Under the pieces are notes generated by a model that was given only the letters and a program-made list of their open reading frames with translations, was not told where the DNA came from and searched no databases. The position numbers were made by a program, and so were the translations under genes. A stretch of 64,000 nt of DNA from Phlyctochytrium arcticum (Eukaryota > Chytridiomycota > Chytridiomycetes > Chytridiales > Chytridiaceae): NCBI GenBank assembly GCA_025602905.1, contig JAHLKI010000016.1, positions 496,001-560,000 of the forward strand, given 5' to 3'. Every line of letters starts with the position of its first letter. Position 1 is the stretch's first letter. Shown here one piece after another: positions 60,343-64,000 of the stretch.

Positions 60343-61497
60343 ATGGCTTACCTCGCTGGTCGCTCGTCTGGAGGGTTCCTTGTCAACTTGCTGTGTGAGC
60401 CACAGGAACATACTCCATCTCTGTATCCATCGCAAGAAATACCCGTGCGCCAGACTGACCGACAAAATGGATGGAAACTCTCACCTTCTGCGTCCCCTCA
60501 TTCTTCCAGACCAAGTCCGCTATCTTTCCCAGGACCTTCCGGACGCTTCTTGCCGGAATCAACCCCTGACGGTAAACCTCGCGAAGCGGAGCATACGTAC
60601 AACCGGCAACATTTGACTACGGCGCATCATTATCATCAAAGTGCAGGTACAGTTCAAGCCAGTTGTTCGAACAAATTTCACCCTCTTAACTTTATTTTTG
60701 TCATCAGACACATCTGCGAAAACCTTGAATCCCCCGGTTGCAGCGGTGCATGCATCGACAGAGATGCAGTCTCCAAGAACTATCGTAGTGCTGGGAAAGC
60801 AAAAACGCCAGAAAAAAAATGGCCAGGTTACCAGAAGAAGCATGAACGGGGAACGGCCAAACACATCCAAAAATTCCAAGGCTGTGGCTCGATCAGGCAA
60901 TGGCAAGGACACATCAGCCTTTCACCCAACATTGCATGTGTCCCCCGTTTCCCCTACAATGTCGGCAAGCTCCATCTCGTCGTCATCGGAAGAAGCGACC
61001 CTTACAGATATCGACAAGCGTCGACGGATTGTGTGTACAGTATGCAAGAAAGCGTTTACCACCAGTGGTCATCTTGCAAGGCACTCTAGGTTCGCAAAGT
61101 TCTACGGTTGGAGTTAGGATCATGTAGACTAATCACATGAATTAGGATACACACAGGAATCAAGCCCTTCGGCTGTCTTCTTGACGGTTGCCCATCACGA
61201 TTTTCTCGACAAGACAACATGATGCAGGTACTGATCATTATGGGGTAGTCACTGACAAGCATATACTGATACATGAAATTTGCGCAGCATTATCGGTGCC
61301 ATCTAGTACAAAAGAAAGGGACAACCGCTGGTGGATCAGGATACGTTCTAGAGTTAAGCAATCTGCCTCTAGGCAGTACTACGTCGTTAGCATCACCAAC
61401 ATCCTCCGTACCTTGGTCTCCTTTGGAACTGGCTGTGGCCACACAAGCTCTGGAAGACGGTTCAAGCATGTTTGCTACTGTCGGTTGTCGACCATAA
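60343..61497 (+). CDS. C2H2 zinc-finger protein with two fingers
   Basis: Exons 60343-60646, 60708-61089, 61146-61227 and 61288-61497 give 325 residues. Two classical fingers sit at ~203-255: CTVCKKAFTTSGHLARHSRIH, then after a TGIKPFG linker CLLDGCPSRFSRQDNMMQHYRCH, each with C-x2/4-C-x12-H-x3-H spacing. Both introns that cut the finger region fall between conserved positions and restore the frame. The N-terminal ~200 residues are basic and Ser/Pro-rich, with KQKRQKKNGQ as a possible nuclear signal. The layout fits fungal DNA-binding regulators of the Mig/Msn type, but the target is unknown. The first exon and start are the least certain part. Confidence 0.75.
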
Positions 61498-61768
61498 GCA
61501 AGCAAGGTCATTTGTGTATAGTTTAGCCGATTGTTTCCTGTTTGGTTGGTTGTTTTCTGTACAATACTTTCGACATTACTGGTGTATTTAAAAAAAAACT
61601 TTCGAATGAAGATGCGTATAAAGTGCAAACAACAATAATACAGACGACAGTCGTAGCTTCATAAGAATGAAATTATGAAAAAGAGTAGCAGAAATTGAGA
61701 GAAAGCGAGGAACGGAGAGTATAAACATAGAACAAGACGCGTTTTCGATCCAAGAGCGCACTCGAACT

Positions 61769-64000
61769 TCATAGTCCAATAATCGCATCCACTAATTCAC
61801 ACGCAAGAGCGGCATTTTTAACTTTCCGCGCGCGCCCCACGTGGGCGAACGTTGCGGCATCGAATACAGCAGCATGACCACTTGCAGATGACAAAGACGA
61901 TGTACTTTGACCCGAGTGAACCGGTTGGTTAGCAGACAGATACATCAACCCGGGAAAACCCAATTCTGCAAGACGTGCTTGCAAAGCATCAGCTGGTGAG
62001 AATGTGGAAGTTGCCTGAGAGGCGCCCGATATTGAGGATGCCTGATGTCCTGCGTAAGAGTTGAAAGGGTTGGACGGATGCGCCATTGGATATGGCGATG
62101 GCAATGGTGTGCTAACAGGGGTGCCCTGAGACGAAACGTAACCGGATGAAGGCAATGGCGGCGGTGGAGACGAGGACATTGTCGCATTCAAGGAGGTTGG
62201 GGTAGATGGATTATTATATGTCAGAGTAGAGAATTGCGACCCGGTAGGAGTCGCGGCTGTGGGAGACCCAGACGGTGGATAAGTTGATGGTGTAGGCGGG
62301 GCGCTCCGCCGATGTGAGGGAGACATGCCTTGCTTTGATGGCCCTTGGCTAGTTGGTGTATTCGGCTGTGAACTTGCATAGCTTAGACTTCCATAAAGAC
62401 CAGGAGATCTTTGAGCCATGAGTGACCGCATGATTCTTTGTACAGCATCGATGATGGTCATCGTTTGAGTGGATTGAATGACTTGATTCATCCTTTGCAT
62501 CAGCAGGTCTGAAATGAGGGCGAAGACGTCCGGAATAATCTCAGCAGCCTCAGCCAGAAATTCATAAATGGTGGAGAGTTCTCCGTCATATTCGGCGGTT
62601 TCCAGCATGGTAAATAAGGTGGACACGAGCAGGACACTGGTTGCCGTGTCATCGGTAACCGCAAGATGCTCGAAGACTGATCGATAATGTTGCTGCCGAA
62701 TGCGCACCAGGCGTTCTCGTTCTCGAACCCGCCCGGTATACTCGTCAATATCATCTTCCACTTCCATGCCATCAGTCACAGAGAAGAACCCACGCGCAAT
62801 CCACAATTCAAGAGGACGGTCTGCTGATGGTAAAAGCGGTACAATATATCCAAGACGGTTTACAGTTCCCTTTAAACCCTCACTTTCTTGCATGCTGACA
62901 TCTAGAAACGTCTCTAAAGCGCCAATCGTGGCAGTTTTAGTAGCTGGATGTTTCAGTCCTTTTAGAAGGTTTGCAGAAACGGCGAAAGGAAAGTTGTCGA
63001 CCTTGAAAGCGATACCGACAGCATTGTCCAGTTTTGAGGCAACCTCTTCAACAACATCGCGGGCTCGAAGTAGCGACACTGAAACTCCTGTTGCCTCAAA
63101 GCTGCCCCGACGCTCTAGCGTTCTAAGAACGACAACCAACAGGCCCAGAGCGCTTTGGAACACCGGGACATGTCCGATTTGGATGAGAGCAAGGGACAGC
63201 CAAAACATTGGCTTGAGATACCGAGAGTCTGCAGATAAACCACCGACAATATTGCAGAGCGACATGACAATACTGACAATCAGGGGACAGTCGTTCTCTT
63301 CAAACAAAGTGAGTGCTCCGCGTAGCGCAACCAGTATCTGATACAACAAATCATCGTCCACTTCGTCGCGCGCAAGACAGCCTAGTACAATGAAAGCTCG
63401 TGGTTGAATTGCCGGGTTATACTGGAAAGCAGTACTGGCTACCAAAGACATCCATCGCGCCTTCCAAATTGATGACTGGCTAAGATCGCTCGTGCCGGCA
63501 GTCATCACGTCCAAAAGGCATTTGACGACCATTTCCAACCCACTTAAAGACACATCGCTGGCAACTTCTCCATTAACGGCTTCGCCATGAACTCCAAAAG
63601 GAAACGATAACTTGGGATCTGTCAGTTCGGCGGCGACATCCGTCAGCGCTTTTCTGCCGGCGTGGTCTACGCGACCGGCAGTTGACAAGGCATGGACAGT
63701 GTTCACAACAATGCCATGAACACTATTCCGAACCAGCGGAGAGCCCAAACCAACAACCATTGAAATGACATAAAACAACTCTGGCAGCACGTAGTCTACA
63801 TTGTTCCAATCCCCGAAGGATACCACAAGGACCAGCCTAATCAGAATAGCAATTTCCGTCCATGCTCCGTGGTCTACCAGGGTAGAGCAACAGCGGTACG
63901 ATGTGGATGCAATTGCTTTGCGCAGTCGTGAAATAACCTTGCCCGAGACCGGGTATGCACTGGCTGCCGCGATAGTATTTACAGTGTTCGCAAGCTCCTC
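61769..64000 (-). CDS. IRA: Neurofibromin/IRA-type Ras GTPase-activating protein, C-terminal part
   Basis: A single open frame runs from the right edge to the stop at 61769 (about 743 codons), so the N-terminus and GAP domain are outside the window. The conserved C-terminal helical-repeat region of NF1/Ira is clear: SSIWKARWMSLVASTAFQYNPAIQPRAFIVLGCLARDEVDDDLLYQILVALRGAL, then SLCNIVGGL and FWLSLALIQIGHVPVFQSALGLL. The last ~250 residues are Ser/Pro/Thr-rich and probably disordered, ending in a short helical tail (NAALACELVDAIIGL). The whole protein stimulates GTP hydrolysis by Ras and so damps cAMP/MAPK signalling. No introns are apparent in this part. Confidence 0.9.
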   Translation of the reverse strand, partial: EELANTVNTIAAASAYPVSGKVISRLRKAIASTSYRCCSTLVDHGAWTEIAILIRLVLVVSFGDWNNVDYVLPELFYVISMVVGLGSPLVRNSVHGIVVNTVHALSTAGRVDHAGRKALTDVAAELTDPKLSFPFGVHGEAVNGEVASDVSLSGLEMVVKCLLDVMTAGTSDLSQSSIWKARWMSLVASTAFQYNPAIQPRAFIVLGCLARDEVDDDLLYQILVALRGALTLFEENDCPLIVSIVMSLCNIVGGLSADSRYLKPMFWLSLALIQIGHVPVFQSALGLLVVVLRTLERRGSFEATGVSVSLLRARDVVEEVASKLDNAVGIAFKVDNFPFAVSANLLKGLKHPATKTATIGALETFLDVSMQESEGLKGTVNRLGYIVPLLPSADRPLELWIARGFFSVTDGMEVEDDIDEYTGRVRERERLVRIRQQHYRSVFEHLAVTDDTATSVLLVSTLFTMLETAEYDGELSTIYEFLAEAAEIIPDVFALISDLLMQRMNQVIQSTQTMTIIDAVQRIMRSLMAQRSPGLYGSLSYASSQPNTPTSQGPSKQGMSPSHRRSAPPTPSTYPPSGSPTAATPTGSQFSTLTYNNPSTPTSLNATMSSSPPPPLPSSGYVSSQGTPVSTPLPSPYPMAHPSNPFNSYAGHQASSISGASQATSTFSPADALQARLAELGFPGLMYLSANQPVHSGQSTSSLSSASGHAAVFDAATFAHVGRARKVKNAALACELVDAIIGL

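Overview
This is nuclear DNA of a fungus, and the gene set suggests an early-diverging, chytrid-like one (inference). Protein-coding genes are interrupted by many short GT-AG introns, mostly 50-65 bp and often with a CTAAY-like branch site. Genes lie close together on both strands. Typical fungal or opisthokont families are present (neurofibromin/IRA, Sir2, La, Puf6, Yos1, Pot1, an Spen-type SPOC protein), together with a Fanzor (eukaryotic TnpB) relic and a Helitron helicase scrap. No organism name can be proven from the window.

Layout. 1-13.4 kb: two co-oriented genes, an Agd3-like polysaccharide deacetylase (cut by the left edge) and a 3,127-residue Gt4C-like synthase that combines a 12-helix membrane region with a PelF-like GT4 domain. 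Together they look like part of a galactosaminogalactan-type exopolysaccharide cluster. 13.5-16.7 kb: an HMT1/ABCB6-type ABC transporter with a polyglutamine tail. 17.3-19.7 kb: a mobile-element patch with a damaged Fanzor gene, a run of four hairpins directly after its stop codon (candidate guide-RNA scaffold), and a fragment of a Helitron/PIF1 helicase. 19.9-23.4 kb: a small single-pass membrane protein and a TMCO4/DUF726-like hydrolase. 23.5-30 kb: mitochondrial ribosome recycling factor, then a tandem pair of 7-helix membrane proteins made by a local duplication that also copied a piece of the recycling factor gene. 30.5-42.3 kb: an AN1 zinc-finger protein, telomere protein Pot1 (10 exons), a type II membrane protein with bacterial-looking His modules, a membrane-anchored GH26-like glycosidase, a Sir2 deacetylase and an 82-residue Yos1. 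42.7-57 kb: La, a Dap1/MAPR heme protein, Puf6, formyl-tetrahydrofolate deformylase, a long coiled-coil protein and an Spen-like RNA-binding protein. 57-64 kb: a mitochondrial-anchored UMP/CMP kinase, a two-finger C2H2 factor and the C-terminal part of neurofibromin running off the right edge.

Most genes are unrelated housekeeping neighbours. The functional groupings worth attention are the deacetylase/synthase pair at the left and the Fanzor/hairpin/Helitron patch. All exon limits were worked out by hand from reading-frame continuity, splice consensus and family expectations. In every spliced model the exon lengths add up to whole codons.
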